Shown here: piece by piece, positions 35,518-46,103 of the stretch
Position numbering within the stretch: position 1 is the first letter of the stretch
Layout: the number at the start of each line of letters is the position of its first letter
Origin: Rubripirellula reticaptiva
GTDB lineage: Bacteria > Planctomycetota > Planctomycetia > Pirellulales > Pirellulaceae
Direction: 5' to 3'
DNA length: 64,000 nucleotides
Assembly (NCBI RefSeq): GCF_007860175.1
Contig: NZ_SJPX01000001.1
Coordinates: 1,364,001-1,428,000 of the forward strand
Notes under the pieces: model-generated
What the model was told of the DNA's origin: nothing
Seen by the model: the letters and a program-made list of their open reading frames with translations, nothing else
The model's database searches: none
Program-made: the position numbers and the translations under genes

Positions 35518-38310
35518 ATGAACCTTTCGATTCGATTTGTCCTGTTGAACATCGCGCTAGCCTTTGGTTTGGGCTCGGCGGACGTCCGCGCCGACGATGC
35601 AATTGAACCTGTAAACGAACTGGCAACCGACCAAGCTGCCGAGCATTTCACGTTGAAGGTTTTGCCTTTGATCAAGGAGAAGTGCATTGGTTGTCACGGC
35701 ACGGATCCGGACGACATCAAGGGCGACTATGACATGCGCACTCGCGAGGCAATTGTCGTGGGTGGCGAGTCGGGAGATGCAGCGATCGTTCCGGGTGAAC
35801 CAGACGACAGTCCGTTGTATCAAGCGATCATGTGGGAAGGCCTAGAGATGCCGCCCAAGATCAACGACCGCTTAGATGAAACACAAATCGAGATCTTCCG
35901 CGATTGGATCTTAAACGGGGCGGCTTGGCCGAGTGAGGATAGGCAAGCTGCGATCATGATCAAGCAGCGTGAAGTCATCGAAAACGAGGATGGAAAGCTG
36001 ATCGCGACCAGCGGTGGGTTGGCCGACCAATGGACCTATCGGCGTTATCTGCCCGATGATGTTTGGGCGTTCCAGCCTGTGCGTGATCAGTTCGATCATG
36101 ATTCGGTCGATGGCTTCATCGACCAGCGGTTGTCCGAGGCGGAAACTCGTCCCGCCGGCCAAGCGGAACCACGAGTTCTGATCCGCCGCGCCACCTTGGA
36201 CCTGACCGGTTTGTTGCCGTCGCCAACCGAAGTCGACCAGTTTCTTGCGGCCTGGGACGCAAACGCGGACGAAGCATGGAGCGAATTGATCGACCGATTG
36301 TTGGCCAGTCCTCACTACGGTGAACGTTGGGGCCAGCACTGGTTGGACGTGGTTCGCTATGCCGACACGGGCGGTTTTTCAAACGACTACGAGCGATCCA
36401 ATGCTTGGCGATATCGTGACTATGTTGTCCGCTCGTTCAACGATGACAAACCGTACAACGAATTTGTCGTTGAACAAATCGCTGGTGACGAACTGCGACC
36501 TGACGATCCCGAGGCACTTATCGCGACTGGTTTTTTACGGATGGGGCCCTGGGACACTGCAATGGTTGCGCAGGACGAGGCTCGACAGATTTTTCGTGAT
36601 GATGTCGTGCACAGCATCGGGAATTCGTTCTTGTCGATGCCGATGCGATGCTGCAAATGCCACGATCACAAGTTCGATCCGATTCCAACCCAAGACTACT
36701 ACCGCATGTACGCGGCGATCTCAGCTTGTCAGCCTGCAGAAGTGCCCGTTGATTTTCTTGATGTTGAAAACCAAGCTGGTTTTGGCGAAGGCCAAGAAAT
36801 GGTCGATCGTTTGTACGATTTTGCAAACGCTGAGTACCAACAGCTTTTTGACAAGCAGGAAGCATCCGCGAAACAGTGGTACGCCGAACACAACTTGCCG
36901 TACAAAAACGAATCCGACCGTAAGTCAGATCCCGATGACCAAAAGCCACCCCGTTACGTTGGTTTGACTGAAACGGAAAAAGGTCAATTGAAGGTTCGCG
37001 AACAAGACCGGTGGATTTGGGAACGACGCAAAGAGCGTTACCAGCCGATGGTTCAGAGCGTCTATGACGGTCCCGATCTATGGCAGAATGCCAAGAAGCT
37101 TCGCAAGCCAAACAAAATCAAAGAGGGCTGGAAAACTGAGTCATTCATCCACACCGGAGGTTCGCTGGCGGCGAAGGGCGAGGCCGTTACGCCGGGAGTG
37201 CTGAGCGGATGCGGCATTCCTGTCCCCGGAGCACCCAGCGATGATCCGTTTGCTTTAACCACGGACGTCAACGGACGAAGATTGGGACTGGCGAACTGGA
37301 TTGTCGATCCGAAAAATCCGCTGACGGCGCGTTCGTTCGTCAATCGATTGTGGCAACATCACTTTGGTCGCGGTATCGTTGCAACGCCCAATAGTTTCGG
37401 TGTCAAAGGCGCCAAGCCGACTCATCCTGAACTGCTTGATTGGTTGTCGGCTCAGTTTGTCGCCGGCGGTTGGAAATCGAAACCGATCCACCGCATGATC
37501 ATGATGTCCGATGCTTATAAGCGATCCACCTGGCACGCGGATCTTGACGGATTGGCGACTAGCGATCCGGAAAACGCGTTGCTTGCTCGGTTCATTCCTC
37601 GTCGCATGACGGCGGAAGAACTTCGCGACAACCTGTTGGTTGCCAGCGGTGAACTGAACCGTGAAATCGGTGGTCTTCCCGTGATGCCGGAAATGAACTT
37701 AGAAGTCGCGCTGCAACCGCGAATGATTCAGTTCTCGATTGCACCGGCCTATCAACCCTCACGCACGCCTGAGCAACGAAACCGGCGAACAATCTACGCG
37801 TACCGCGTTCGCGGTCAAGCAGATCCGTTCATGGAAGTCTTGAATCAACCAAATCCTAATGATTCTTGTGATCTGCGTGACGCGGCTGCGGTGTCGCCAC
37901 AGTCTTTCACGATGATGAACAGTGACTTGATGTCGGACCGATCGATCGCGATGGCGCTTCGATTGCAGGACGAAGCTGACTCGGTACCGAAACAGATCGA
38001 ACTGGCGTTCGCTTTAATCCTCGGTCGCCGGCCATCCGACCAGCAACGCAGTGGATTGGTCCGGTACGTCCAAGACATGGTTGCCTATCACAAATCCAAC
38101 CAGCCCGAACCGGTGGTGTATCCCACAAAATTGGTTCGATCTTTGGTCGAAGAGTTTTCCGGCGAGACATTTCAGTTCGATGAATTGTTGCCTGTCTTTG
38201 AAAACTATACGCCGGACGCCAAACCGGCCACTGTATCGGCACAAACTCGATCGTTAGCCGATGCTTGTTTGTTGCTGTTCAATTCCAACGAGTTCGTATA
38301 CGTCTACTAA
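35518..38310 (+). CDS. exported cytochrome-type DUF1549/DUF1553 protein (PSD1 family)
   Basis: The 930-residue protein begins with a signal peptide (1-25). A planctomycete cytochrome C domain (about 40-140) has the heme motif CIGCH and a distal GLEMPPK Met. DUF1549 follows (about 200-410), ending with the conserved [21 protein letters not shown]1553 follows (about 590-900; NPLTARSFVNRLWQHHFGRGIV and MTAEELRDNLLVASGELN). These proteins are periplasmic and occur with DUF1501 partners; the reaction is not known. The gene starts three bases after the FecR/LamG stop. Confidence 0.92.
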   Translation: MNLSIRFVLLNIALAFGLGSADVRADDAIEPVNELATDQAAEHFTLKVLPLIKEKCIGCHGTDPDDIKGDYDMRTREAIVVGGESGDAAIVPGEPDDSPLYQAIMWEGLEMPPKINDRLDETQIEIFRDWILNGAAWPSEDRQAAIMIKQREVIENEDGKLIATSGGLADQWTYRRYLPDDVWAFQPVRDQFDHDSVDGFIDQRLSEAETRPAGQAEPRVLIRRATLDLTGLLPSPTEVDQFLAAWDANADEAWSELIDRLLASPHYGERWGQHWLDVVRYADTGGFSNDYERSNAWRYRDYVVRSFNDDKPYNEFVVEQIAGDELRPDDPEALIATGFLRMGPWDTAMVAQDEARQIFRDDVVHSIGNSFLSMPMRCCKCHDHKFDPIPTQDYYRMYAAISACQPAEVPVDFLDVENQAGFGEGQEMVDRLYDFANAEYQQLFDKQEASAKQWYAEHNLPYKNESDRKSDPDDQKPPRYVGLTETEKGQLKVREQDRWIWERRKERYQPMVQSVYDGPDLWQNAKKLRKPNKIKEGWKTESFIHTGGSLAAKGEAVTPGVLSGCGIPVPGAPSDDPFALTTDVNGRRLGLANWIVDPKNPLTARSFVNRLWQHHFGRGIVATPNSFGVKGAKPTHPELLDWLSAQFVAGGWKSKPIHRMIMMSDAYKRSTWHADLDGLATSDPENALLARFIPRRMTAEELRDNLLVASGELNREIGGLPVMPEMNLEVALQPRMIQFSIAPAYQPSRTPEQRNRRTIYAYRVRGQADPFMEVLNQPNPNDSCDLRDAAAVSPQSFTMMNSDLMSDRSIAMALRLQDEADSVPKQIELAFALILGRRPSDQQRSGLVRYVQDMVAYHKSNQPEPVVYPTKLVRSLVEEFSGETFQFDELLPVFENYTPDAKPATVSAQTRSLADACLLLFNSNEFVYVY

Positions 38311-38321
38311 GCGATCCCATT

Positions 38322-39725
38322 ATGAATCAACAACCACGACGTGAATTTCTTTATGGACTCGGTTCATCGCTGGGGGCCTTAGCACTGACCGATTTGATGG
38401 CGGGTGACGGGTTCGCCGCTGCAGCTGCGAAAGCGGGGCCGCTGTCGCCCAAGCCGCCGATGCATCCGTCCAAGGCGAAGGCGGTCATCATGTTGTTCAT
38501 GGAAGGCGGTCCTAGCCAAACCGATACGTTCGATCCGAAGCCGGAACTCGATCGTCTGCACCTATCGGAATCAACGCGAACCGAAGGACTAGCCTCGGGT
38601 AAGCGTTTCTATGTCGGCAGTCCGTTCAAATCACGCAAAGTCGGCGGCGCTGGAATCGACATGTGCGACAAGTTCGTTCATTTAGCGGACGCTGAAGTTG
38701 CTGACGAACTTTGCGTATATCGTGGCTGCCAAGCCGAATCGCTCAATCACCCCGAGGCGCTGTTGCACATCAATACTGGCAGCCGTTTGGGTGGCGACCC
38801 GGCGCTTGGTTCGTGGATGACGTACGGTTTGGGCAGCGAGAACCAAAACTTGCCCGGCTATGTCGTGATGACCGAGCTCGCACTTCCGCAAGCTGGTTCG
38901 ACAAATTGGTCCAATGGTTTTCTACCAGCGTATTTTCAAGGCACTCGATTGCGAACAACCGGCTCACCGATTTTAGATTTGAAGCCGGCCGGGCACATCA
39001 CGCCTGATCATCAACGTCGTGCGCTCGATGAGTTGGCCAAACTGAACGCCGCCCACTTGGCTGCGCATCCCGAGCATGCCGAGTTGGCGTCCCGGATGGA
39101 AAGCTATGAGCTTGCGTTTCGGATGCAAGCGGAAGTTCCCGGCTTGGTGGATTTGACTACCGAGTCGGCCGAGACGCTGGAAATGTACGGTATGAATCGA
39201 CCAGAAACCGCAACCTTTGGACGCCAATGTCTGATGGCGCGACGCATGGTCGAGCAAGGCGTTCGATTCGTCCAGATCTTCTCGGGCGGTTGGGATAGCC
39301 ACGACTATTTAGAACGCGGTCACTCGTCGCGTATCGCTAGCGTCGATCAACCGATCGCCGCGCTGATCAAAGACTTGAAGCGTCGTGGAATGCTGGACGA
39401 GACACTCGTGATCTGGACCGGCGAGTTCGGACGCACGCCGGACAATAACTATCGAGGTGGTGTGACGTCACTGGGACGCGACCACAATGTGGATGCAATG
39501 ACGATGTGGTTAGCTGGTGGCGGAACCAAGCGAGGCACGATCGTTGGCGCGACGGACGAGATTGGCGCAAAAGCCGTCGAGTGTGTCCACCCGATCCGCG
39601 ACTTGCACGTCACGCTATTGCACTTGATGGGACTCGACGACAATCGGCTGACGTATTTCCACGGCGGACGGTACAAGCAGTTGTCGCAGTTCGGCGGCGA
39701 GCTGATCACAGAACTGATCGCCTGA
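38322..39725 (+). CDS. DUF1501 protein with Tat-type signal
   Basis: The 467-residue product starts MNQQPRREFLYGLGSSLGAL, a twin-arginine export signal, so it is folded before export. The mature part is the DUF1501 domain, related to the alkaline-phosphatase/sulfatase fold: FMEGGPSQTDTFDPKPELD, GGWDSHDY, LVIWTGEFGRTP, and LGRDHNVDAM. These contain the Asp/His residues that would bind metal. It follows the DUF1553 gene by 11 bp and closes the cassette. The frame is open upstream, but the Tat motif fixes the start at 38322. Confidence 0.92.
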   Translation: MNQQPRREFLYGLGSSLGALALTDLMAGDGFAAAAAKAGPLSPKPPMHPSKAKAVIMLFMEGGPSQTDTFDPKPELDRLHLSESTRTEGLASGKRFYVGSPFKSRKVGGAGIDMCDKFVHLADAEVADELCVYRGCQAESLNHPEALLHINTGSRLGGDPALGSWMTYGLGSENQNLPGYVVMTELALPQAGSTNWSNGFLPAYFQGTRLRTTGSPILDLKPAGHITPDHQRRALDELAKLNAAHLAAHPEHAELASRMESYELAFRMQAEVPGLVDLTTESAETLEMYGMNRPETATFGRQCLMARRMVEQGVRFVQIFSGGWDSHDYLERGHSSRIASVDQPIAALIKDLKRRGMLDETLVIWTGEFGRTPDNNYRGGVTSLGRDHNVDAMTMWLAGGGTKRGTIVGATDEIGAKAVECVHPIRDLHVTLLHLMGLDDNRLTYFHGGRYKQLSQFGGELITELIA

Positions 39726-39731
39726 TCGCGG

Positions 39732-41102
39732 TTACTGTTTCTTCAACCTACCGATTAACGTGTTGACGATCCGCTGGGCGAGTTTCGGTGACTCGGTGAA
39801 CTGGAAGCCCCGCAAGGCTTTCGTCGTATCCTCGCTCGAATCAATCGATGCGAGCATTTCGTCCCACTGTTGCTGTTCAGTGCCAGTGAGTCCGTGATAC
39901 CAGACGACGTATTCGGCAAGGTCTTTGTCGCCCAGCGCCGAACGCCCGAAGATCTTCGCTTGGTTGGCATCGTCGGGCACGCACCACGTTGCGACCAGCA
40001 TCGTTGGCATGAGACCGTCGTTGGCCGATCGCGACCAGGAAACCGTCTTTTCGGTTTCGTCCCACTTGCCGTTCGTGAAAATCGGTTCAACCGGAACGTG
40101 CAAAGTCACGTCGACTTGGCAGTCATAGTGATCGGCGTGAAGGTGCGGCAAGGCGGCCAGGATAACCAATTCGCTTAGGATCGACATGGGATCAGGTGAA
40201 GTGTCGGAGATCAGCGCGGTCGCTTCATTCGGTGCGGCTTCCCTGGCCTTTGCAACCAAGGCTGCGTACTCATCGGTCGAACGCAGGAAGTCGCGTAACG
40301 ATTTTTCGATTCGCGGCAGATCCGATAGTTTGCTGATCGCCCCTGGCGCGGGCGGTTGTTCGAGACCTTCGATTTTGCGAGTCACGGTCGCGCGGATGAA
40401 GTTTGCGATCACTTGGGGATTACCATCGCTCGATAGCCGCATGATCTTGGGGATGTCTTCGACCGTAAAGTAGTCGCGTTCGATCAAGTACTGTGCGGCT
40501 CGCGTTATTTGCGTGCCGCCGGTTTTTTCGTCTTCGAATGTGCTGGTCATCCACCCGTAGAGGCTAATGTTTTTTAGATCACAACGGACTTCCCCGCTGA
40601 TGAATCGGTTGATTCGATTAGCTGACGCCCGGTCATCGATTTCAAAATCCACCCAGCGCGTCAGCAAGTCAACCAGCGAATCGATCGCGGCGTAACGCTG
40701 TTGCAACATGTCGACCAAATCATCATTGCCGCGGAAACGTTCGGCGTAGATAGACGACGACCCAAGCGAAGTGGTGAAGTACGTGTAGCTGCCCGCCCCG
40801 CCAACATCGTCGGGCATGTTGCCGATAAAGTTACCGACGTAGACTTGGTTGCCCGCGTCGTCGATCGTCGGCACCTGGTTGTACAGTTTGCCAATACGAG
40901 TTGAGACATCGGCTGGTTGTTTCGATTCCTTGTCGGAACCGCTCGTGTCGTTGTCCGCCGAGCGTGCTTGCAACTGGATCGTCAGCCGTCGCTCGATCGA
41001 TTCACCGTCGGGCATCAATTCGATCCGGTACTGATCACTCGAGCAGCCGGCTGCGGCGAAGACGACAAGCCAAGCGGCCAATGCAACCGTTACGTTTTTC
41101 AT
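39732..41102 (-). CDS. predicted lipoprotein of unknown function
   Basis: The 456-residue protein has a lipoprotein signal with lipobox AAAGC (Cys20). Residues 21-456 lack a domain I recognise. They contain a Ser/Asp-rich stretch (50-65), a strand-rich part with VGNFIGNMPDDVGGAGSYTYF, and a mainly helical rest. It faces the DUF1501 gene tail to tail with six bases between stops. It is probably a periplasmic or outer-membrane lipoprotein. Confidence 0.75.
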   Translation of the reverse strand: MKNVTVALAAWLVVFAAAGCSSDQYRIELMPDGESIERRLTIQLQARSADNDTSGSDKESKQPADVSTRIGKLYNQVPTIDDAGNQVYVGNFIGNMPDDVGGAGSYTYFTTSLGSSSIYAERFRGNDDLVDMLQQRYAAIDSLVDLLTRWVDFEIDDRASANRINRFISGEVRCDLKNISLYGWMTSTFEDEKTGGTQITRAAQYLIERDYFTVEDIPKIMRLSSDGNPQVIANFIRATVTRKIEGLEQPPAPGAISKLSDLPRIEKSLRDFLRSTDEYAALVAKAREAAPNEATALISDTSPDPMSILSELVILAALPHLHADHYDCQVDVTLHVPVEPIFTNGKWDETEKTVSWSRSANDGLMPTMLVATWCVPDDANQAKIFGRSALGDKDLAEYVVWYHGLTGTEQQQWDEMLASIDSSEDTTKALRGFQFTESPKLAQRIVNTLIGRLKKQ

Positions 41103-41260
41103 TGCAGGCTTTTCGAAGTTTGAGGCAGCGAGAATTTGAGCCAGCCGGTACGAACTTGTGTGTGTTAGAAAACGCCCGTCACGATTGCTTCACACCACGA
41201 GATTCTATCGGATGATGGAACTGCTCGTCGAAACTTCTTGGAAACGTCGCGATCGATGGG

Positions 41261-41620
41261 TTGATCCAGGGGGGCTTTGAACTTGGCGGACGCGGTGTCG
41301 TGTCAGCGTCCCAAAAGGTAGCCAAGAAATCGGCGTCTGCGGATCCGGGTAATCCGTACCTGTGGATATTGGTCTACATCTTCATGGGAACGATCGCCGG
41401 TTTCGTCAGCGTCTGGATCGTGCCCATTCACTGGCTGGGATCGCCGACGATGCGGTTGGCGAACTTGGCGGTAACGCCCATCGTTTTGGGATTGGTGTTC
41501 GAGTGGCTGGGGCGGTGGCGATCCAAAAAACACAAATCTGAATATGTCGTCGATCAATTCTCCTACGGGTTCACGTTCGCGTTGACGATGGGCATGATCC
41601 GCTATTTTGCGATTGGCTAG
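41261..41620 (+). CDS. small membrane protein of unknown function
   Basis: The 119-residue protein has three hydrophobic helices (about 33-55, 62-83 and 98-117). No family was recognised. The frame opens with TTG at 41261; a GTG at 41300 would give a 106-residue protein and is equally plausible. A TPR membrane gene follows 92 bp downstream in the same direction. Confidence 0.6.
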   Translation: MIQGGFELGGRGVVSASQKVAKKSASADPGNPYLWILVYIFMGTIAGFVSVWIVPIHWLGSPTMRLANLAVTPIVLGLVFEWLGRWRSKKHKSEYVVDQFSYGFTFALTMGMIRYFAIG

Positions 41621-41712
41621 ATGGTCAGCGACGCATGGATGCGTGGCTTTGTCACAGCGGCACCTCGTAAGTTCCCTTGATTTGTGTTTCGCCGACTCGG
41701 TACAGGTAGGGC

Positions 41713-42339
41713 ATGGAAGTCCAGCATTACTTGACGTGTCTTTGGCCAGGAATGGCCGAACTTTGGTGGCGAGGCCGCTTGGCGGCGTTGCCAGCCGCGA
41801 TCGGGTTTGCGCTGGCGCTCAACGCTGTCTTGATCACACGCTATATCTATCCCGAGTGGATTTCGGGTGGTTTAGTATCGATGGCGTTTTGGATCGGCGT
41901 GTTGGTTTGGGGGTTTACGGTAGTTCGCAGTATTCGTGAACTGCCGGGGATCGTTGCTCCGCGAAGCATTAGCGAAGAACCTGATCGATTTGCCGAGGCC
42001 CACCAGGCATTCTTGAAAGGCGACTACGATGAATCCGAAAAACTGCTCAATCAAGTGCTAGCAATTGAGGCTCGGGATCCGCCGGCGCTGTTGTTGTTGA
42101 CGGGGCTGTACCGGCATACCGATCGGTTGGCATCGGCCGAGATGTTGTTAGCCGAGGTTCGTCGTTTGGAAGTGTCCGATCGGTGGGCATTAGAAATTCG
42201 CGCCGAATCGGCGCGACTGGCTCGTGCGGTCGAGCGTTCCAAGCAGCCAGAAAAAATAGACGACGCTGCCGAAGAAACGACAGAAAAAGAAAACAATGAT
42301 CCTGCCGATCTGACAGAAACCACGGCTAAAGCGGCCTGA
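41713..42339 (+). CDS. membrane protein with TPR-type soluble domain
   Basis: The 208-residue protein has two membrane helices (about 23-43 and 53-75) and a TPR-like helical domain (about 95-165; FAEAHQAFLKGDYDESEKLLNQVLAIEARDPPALLLLTGLYRH). The tail is acidic and Lys-rich. An AGG lies just before the ATG. It sits between a small membrane gene and clpC. A scaffold role is likely. Confidence 0.75.
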   Translation: MEVQHYLTCLWPGMAELWWRGRLAALPAAIGFALALNAVLITRYIYPEWISGGLVSMAFWIGVLVWGFTVVRSIRELPGIVAPRSISEEPDRFAEAHQAFLKGDYDESEKLLNQVLAIEARDPPALLLLTGLYRHTDRLASAEMLLAEVRRLEVSDRWALEIRAESARLARAVERSKQPEKIDDAAEETTEKENNDPADLTETTAKAA

Positions 42340-42684
42340 TTGAGCCCACACATGACCGATTTTTTTCAGTTTTGCAGCGGAAAACCATGATTCGTGGCAC
42401 TTCCGGTATAAAGCTCCTATCCCCGTTTTTTGACCTTGCCGATAGAATCCAGGTGAATGCGAAGAGATCGGTGGCTTGCAATCCTTCACTCGGCTTTGCT
42501 AAGGGTAAGGATATCAATGGCGTGCGATTTGCTTCGTAAGAGATTCCTGGGCAGTTTCGCCAGATTGACAGCGACCGACCACCTGTGATCGTCCCGACTT
42601 TTTGTGAGCGTCCAACTTTGTGAACGTGCGGAGCAACCCTCTCCGACGTCCCACCGGACATGACCTGGGTAGAGAGATAAAATA
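42340..42684. other. clpC upstream region
   Basis: No gene is seen. It should hold the clpC promoter. A GGTATAAAG motif near 42408 and a TTGACC/TAGAAT pair near 42430-42450 are present, but the latter has the wrong spacing. There is no CIRCE repeat, so HrcA control is not suggested. Confidence 0.4.
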
Positions 42685-45318
42685 ATGTACGAACGATTTA
42701 CTGACCGTGCTCGCAAGGTCATGCAGCTAGCCAACCAAGAGGCTCAGCGTTTTAACCACGAGTACATCGGCACCGAACACATCCTGCTCGGGTTGGTGAA
42801 AGAAGGCAGTGGCGTCGCCGCCAATGTGCTGAAGAACCTGGAAGTCGATCTAAGAAAGATCCGGCTCGAAGTTGAAAAGCTAGTCCAGAGCGGTCCCGAG
42901 ATGGTGACCGTTGGCAAGCTGCCGCAGACTCCGCGTGCCAAAAAAGTCATCGAATATTCGATGGAAGAGGCTCGCAATCTGAATCACAGCTACGTCGGCA
43001 CCGAGCACATCCTGCTTGGCTTGCTGCGTGAGCAAGAAGGCGTCGCGGCGCAGGTCTTGATGAATTTGGGCCTGAAGCTCGAAGACGTTCGCGAGGAAGT
43101 CTTGAACTTACTTGGTCACGGACTCGAAGGCGCTGAAGTTGGCGAGCGAGGCGGACGCACCGGCGACGGTGGCGAAAGCAGCGGATCGTCAGCGAAAAGC
43201 AGCAAGAGCAAGACTCCTGCACTCGACTCGTTCGGTCGCGATTTGACCGAATTGGCCAAGAAGGGTGAATTGGATCCGGTTATCGGTCGCGAACGCGAAA
43301 TCGAACGAGCGATCCAAATTCTTTGCCGTCGTACCAAGAACAACCCAGTTCTGTTGGGCGAAGCCGGTGTCGGCAAGACCGCCATCGTCGAAGGCTTCGC
43401 GCAAAAGGTGATCGAAGGCGATGTGCCAGAAATTTTGGCCGAAAAGCGAATCGTTGTGCTTGATCTTGCGATGATGGTTGCAGGTACCAAGTACCGCGGT
43501 CAATTCGAAGAACGCATCAAAGCAGTCATGACCGAAGTTCGTCGCGTCAAGAACACGATCCTGTTCATTGACGAGCTTCACACCTTGGTCGGAGCTGGTG
43601 GTGCTGAAGGCGCGATCGATGCAGCCAACGTTCTGAAGCCGGCCCTCGCCCGTGGCGAGATCCAATGCATCGGCGCGACTACGTTGGACGAGTACCGTAA
43701 GTACATCGAAAAGGACAACGCACTGGCCCGTCGTTTCCAAGAGATCATCGTCGAACCAACCGGCAAGGTTGAAACGATCGCGATCCTGAAGGGGCTGCGT
43801 GGTCGTTATGAAGAACACCACCGCGTTCAGTTCACCGACGATGCCGTTGTGGCCGCAGTCGAGATGAGCGAGCGATACATCACCGCACGCTGCTTGCCGG
43901 ACAAGGCGATCGACGTGATCGACGAAGCCGGTGCACGGGTGCGATTGCGCACGATGACCCGTCCACCAGATCTGAAAGAAATCGACGAAGAAGTCGAAAA
44001 GCTGAACAAGGAAAAAGAAGACGCGGTTGCAAACCAAGACTTCGAAAAAGCTGCCAACCTCCGTGATCAGGCCGAAAAGCTTCGCAAGAAGAAGGACCAG
44101 ATCACCGCGGAATGGCGCGAGAAGAGTCAGCAAACCGATGGCGTCGTCGATGAAGAAATCATTGCCGAAGTGGTCAGCAAGATGACTGGCATTCCGTTGA
44201 CTCGTCTGTCGACCGAAGACTCGATGCGTTTGATGAAGATGGAAGATGAACTTCACAAACGAGTCGTCAGCCAAGATGCAGCCGTGTCAGCGATCAGCAA
44301 GGCCGTTCGTCGTAGTCGCAGCGGATTGAAAGATCCAAAGCGTCCAACGGGCTCGTTCATTTTCGCTGGTCCAACAGGTGTTGGTAAAACGTTGTTGGCC
44401 AAGGCACTTGCCGAATACATGTTCGGCGATGCAGATGCGTTGGTGCACATTGACATGTCGGAGTACATGGAAAAGCACAACGTCAGTCGCTTGATCGGGG
44501 CTCCTCCCGGATTTGTTGGCTACGAAGAAGGCGGTCAGTTGACCGAGAAGATTCGTCGTCGGCCTTACGCGGTCGTCCTTTTCGACGAAATCGAAAAGGC
44601 TCACCCGGACGTCTTCAACATGTTGTTGCAAGTCATGGAAGAAGGTCGATTGACCGATTCGTTCGGACGCAACATCGACTTCCGCAACACGATCTTGATC
44701 ATGACCACCAACGCCGGTGCCGAAGCGATCAAGAACGAGTCGTCGTTTGGTTTCCAAAAGCCTGACGAAGACGCCAGCTACGATTCGATGAAGGCTCGCG
44801 TGATGGATCAAATCGAACGCGTCTTCCGACCGGAATTCTTGAACCGTTTGGACGACACGATTATTTTCCGTCACTTGACCAAGCAAGACCTCAAGGGTGT
44901 TATCGACTTCGAATTGTCGAAGGTTCGCGAACGCTTGATGGACCGTGGTTTCAACTTGCTGTTGTCCGACGCGTCGAAGGAATTGTTGATCAAGAAGGGC
45001 AGCAACTTGGACTACGGTGCGCGTCCGCTGCGTCGTGCGATCGAACAGTTCATCGAAGATCCGTTGAGTGAAGAATTGCTCCGCGGTGCATTCGAAGGTA
45101 AGGACACGATCATCGTTAGCGGCATCGTCGAGAACGAAGCTGGTGACAAGGTCAACGAGTCAGATCTGAAGACGGACGAGAAGACTGGCAAGCTGGTCGA
45201 TGCGGACGGCAAGACCTGCAAGGTTATCCGTTTGGACTTCGTCGGCGAATCCCGTGGCCTTCCCGAACCGGAAGAAGCTGTTGCGGCTGGTGCAGGTGAA
45301 GCGACTGATAAGTCGTAG
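42685..45318 (+). CDS. clpC: ClpC-type AAA+ chaperone of the Clp protease
   Basis: The 877-residue protein has two N-terminal Clp repeats (about 4-145), the first AAA+ module with Walker [10 protein letters not shown] (near residue 227) and Walker [20 protein letters not shown], a UVR-type middle domain (about 440-480; [18 protein letters not shown]), and the second AAA+ module with Walker A GPTGVGKT and [14 protein letters not shown]. The middle domain marks ClpC rather than ClpA or ClpB. It should unfold proteins for ClpP in the cytoplasm. The C-terminal 40 residues form an extra acidic tail. Confidence 0.96.
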   Translation: MYERFTDRARKVMQLANQEAQRFNHEYIGTEHILLGLVKEGSGVAANVLKNLEVDLRKIRLEVEKLVQSGPEMVTVGKLPQTPRAKKVIEYSMEEARNLNHSYVGTEHILLGLLREQEGVAAQVLMNLGLKLEDVREEVLNLLGHGLEGAEVGERGGRTGDGGESSGSSAKSSKSKTPALDSFGRDLTELAKKGELDPVIGREREIERAIQILCRRTKNNPVLLGEAGVGKTAIVEGFAQKVIEGDVPEILAEKRIVVLDLAMMVAGTKYRGQFEERIKAVMTEVRRVKNTILFIDELHTLVGAGGAEGAIDAANVLKPALARGEIQCIGATTLDEYRKYIEKDNALARRFQEIIVEPTGKVETIAILKGLRGRYEEHHRVQFTDDAVVAAVEMSERYITARCLPDKAIDVIDEAGARVRLRTMTRPPDLKEIDEEVEKLNKEKEDAVANQDFEKAANLRDQAEKLRKKKDQITAEWREKSQQTDGVVDEEIIAEVVSKMTGIPLTRLSTEDSMRLMKMEDELHKRVVSQDAAVSAISKAVRRSRSGLKDPKRPTGSFIFAGPTGVGKTLLAKALAEYMFGDADALVHIDMSEYMEKHNVSRLIGAPPGFVGYEEGGQLTEKIRRRPYAVVLFDEIEKAHPDVFNMLLQVMEEGRLTDSFGRNIDFRNTILIMTTNAGAEAIKNESSFGFQKPDEDASYDSMKARVMDQIERVFRPEFLNRLDDTIIFRHLTKQDLKGVIDFELSKVRERLMDRGFNLLLSDASKELLIKKGSNLDYGARPLRRAIEQFIEDPLSEELLRGAFEGKDTIIVSGIVENEAGDKVNESDLKTDEKTGKLVDADGKTCKVIRLDFVGESRGLPEPEEAVAAGAGEATDKS

Positions 45319-45345
45319 TCTGAACTAGGTCAGAGTTAAAAAAAT

Positions 45346-45375
45346 AAACCGCGGTCAGTTCACTGACCGCGGTTT
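45346..45375. terminator. bidirectional terminator after clpC
   Basis: A 13-bp stem (45346-45358 with 45363-45375, core CCGCGGTCAG/CTGACCGCGG) with a TTCA loop. T-rich sequence follows on plus (TTCGTTT) and the A-run before it gives a T-run on minus. It separates clpC from the convergent Cys-pair gene. Confidence 0.85.
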
Positions 45376-45418
45376 TCGTTTGGACCAGCCGCACGCGGTT
45401 GGTTGGTTAGGGTTTGCC

Positions 45419-45868
45419 CTACTCGGCTTTCTTCGTCTTCTTAAACGCTTTTGCGAAAGCTTTGTCAGCGAATACAAGCTTCATCTTGGCTTCGTCGCCT
45501 TCGGCTTTGTCGACGCTTCCCTTACATCCTTCACAGCAAAACGCGACCTTCGTGCCGGAGACCATCGAAGTGGTTTCAGGGTTCACGTCGCGGCCGCTCA
45601 TCGGGCAGCCCTTTTGCTCGTACTGTTTGGTGGCAACCAATTGGAAGTTTGCCTTGGTGCTGAACTTCTTGGTGTCAGCGGCAAACTTACCAGCGCAGCC
45701 GTCACAGCAAAAATAGACTTTGCCGTCTTTGTAGTCAGCCGATTTGCCTTCGGTCGCCGCCTTTGGCGCGACCACACACTTGACACCTTCTAGGTCCACA
45801 TCACCAGCAACGACGGTTGCACCGGCAACTAGCAGGACTGCGAAACAGCTAAGGATTTTCTTGATCAT
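45419..45868 (-). CDS. exported Cys-pair protein of the YHS/TRASH type
   Basis: The 149-residue protein starts with a signal peptide (MIKKILSCFAVLLVAGATVVAG). It carries two related metal-type units: YFCCDGCAGKF (residues about 53-63) and AFCCEGCKGSV (about 110-120), each preceded by an upstream Cys (GVKCVVAPK and GCPMSGRDV). That matches two tandem YHS/TRASH-like domains, which bind metal through Cys. A periplasmic metal-binding role is likely. The ATG at 45868 is fixed by the signal peptide. Confidence 0.75.
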   Translation of the reverse strand: MIKKILSCFAVLLVAGATVVAGDVDLEGVKCVVAPKAATEGKSADYKDGKVYFCCDGCAGKFAADTKKFSTKANFQLVATKQYEQKGCPMSGRDVNPETTSMVSGTKVAFCCEGCKGSVDKAEGDEAKMKLVFADKAFAKAFKKTKKAE

Positions 45869-46103
45869 GGGTGAGCCTTCGATTGAGTAAGGAAAGTTGG
45901 CGCGGTTGCGCACGATAGAGGTAGCACCAGTCCTAAAGGATAGGCACCCTAGGGTGCTGATGCAATTTGAATCATTGTGAAGGGTAGGTTCCGCACGTCG
46001 GGAGCCGAACGTTCAAATTTAGAAATTTACGGAAGTTTGAGGCCACTTACGCCAACGGCGTTTGATTCCAAGGGCCAGGCGTTGTCCCCGCAGCGTCGGA
46101 TTT

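Noticed and set aside
42340-42684. CIRCE operator before clpC
   Set aside because: The TTAGCACTC inverted repeat is absent.
43189-44274. 361-codon minus-strand frame
   Set aside because: It lies fully inside clpC on the opposite strand and has no domain or ribosome site.
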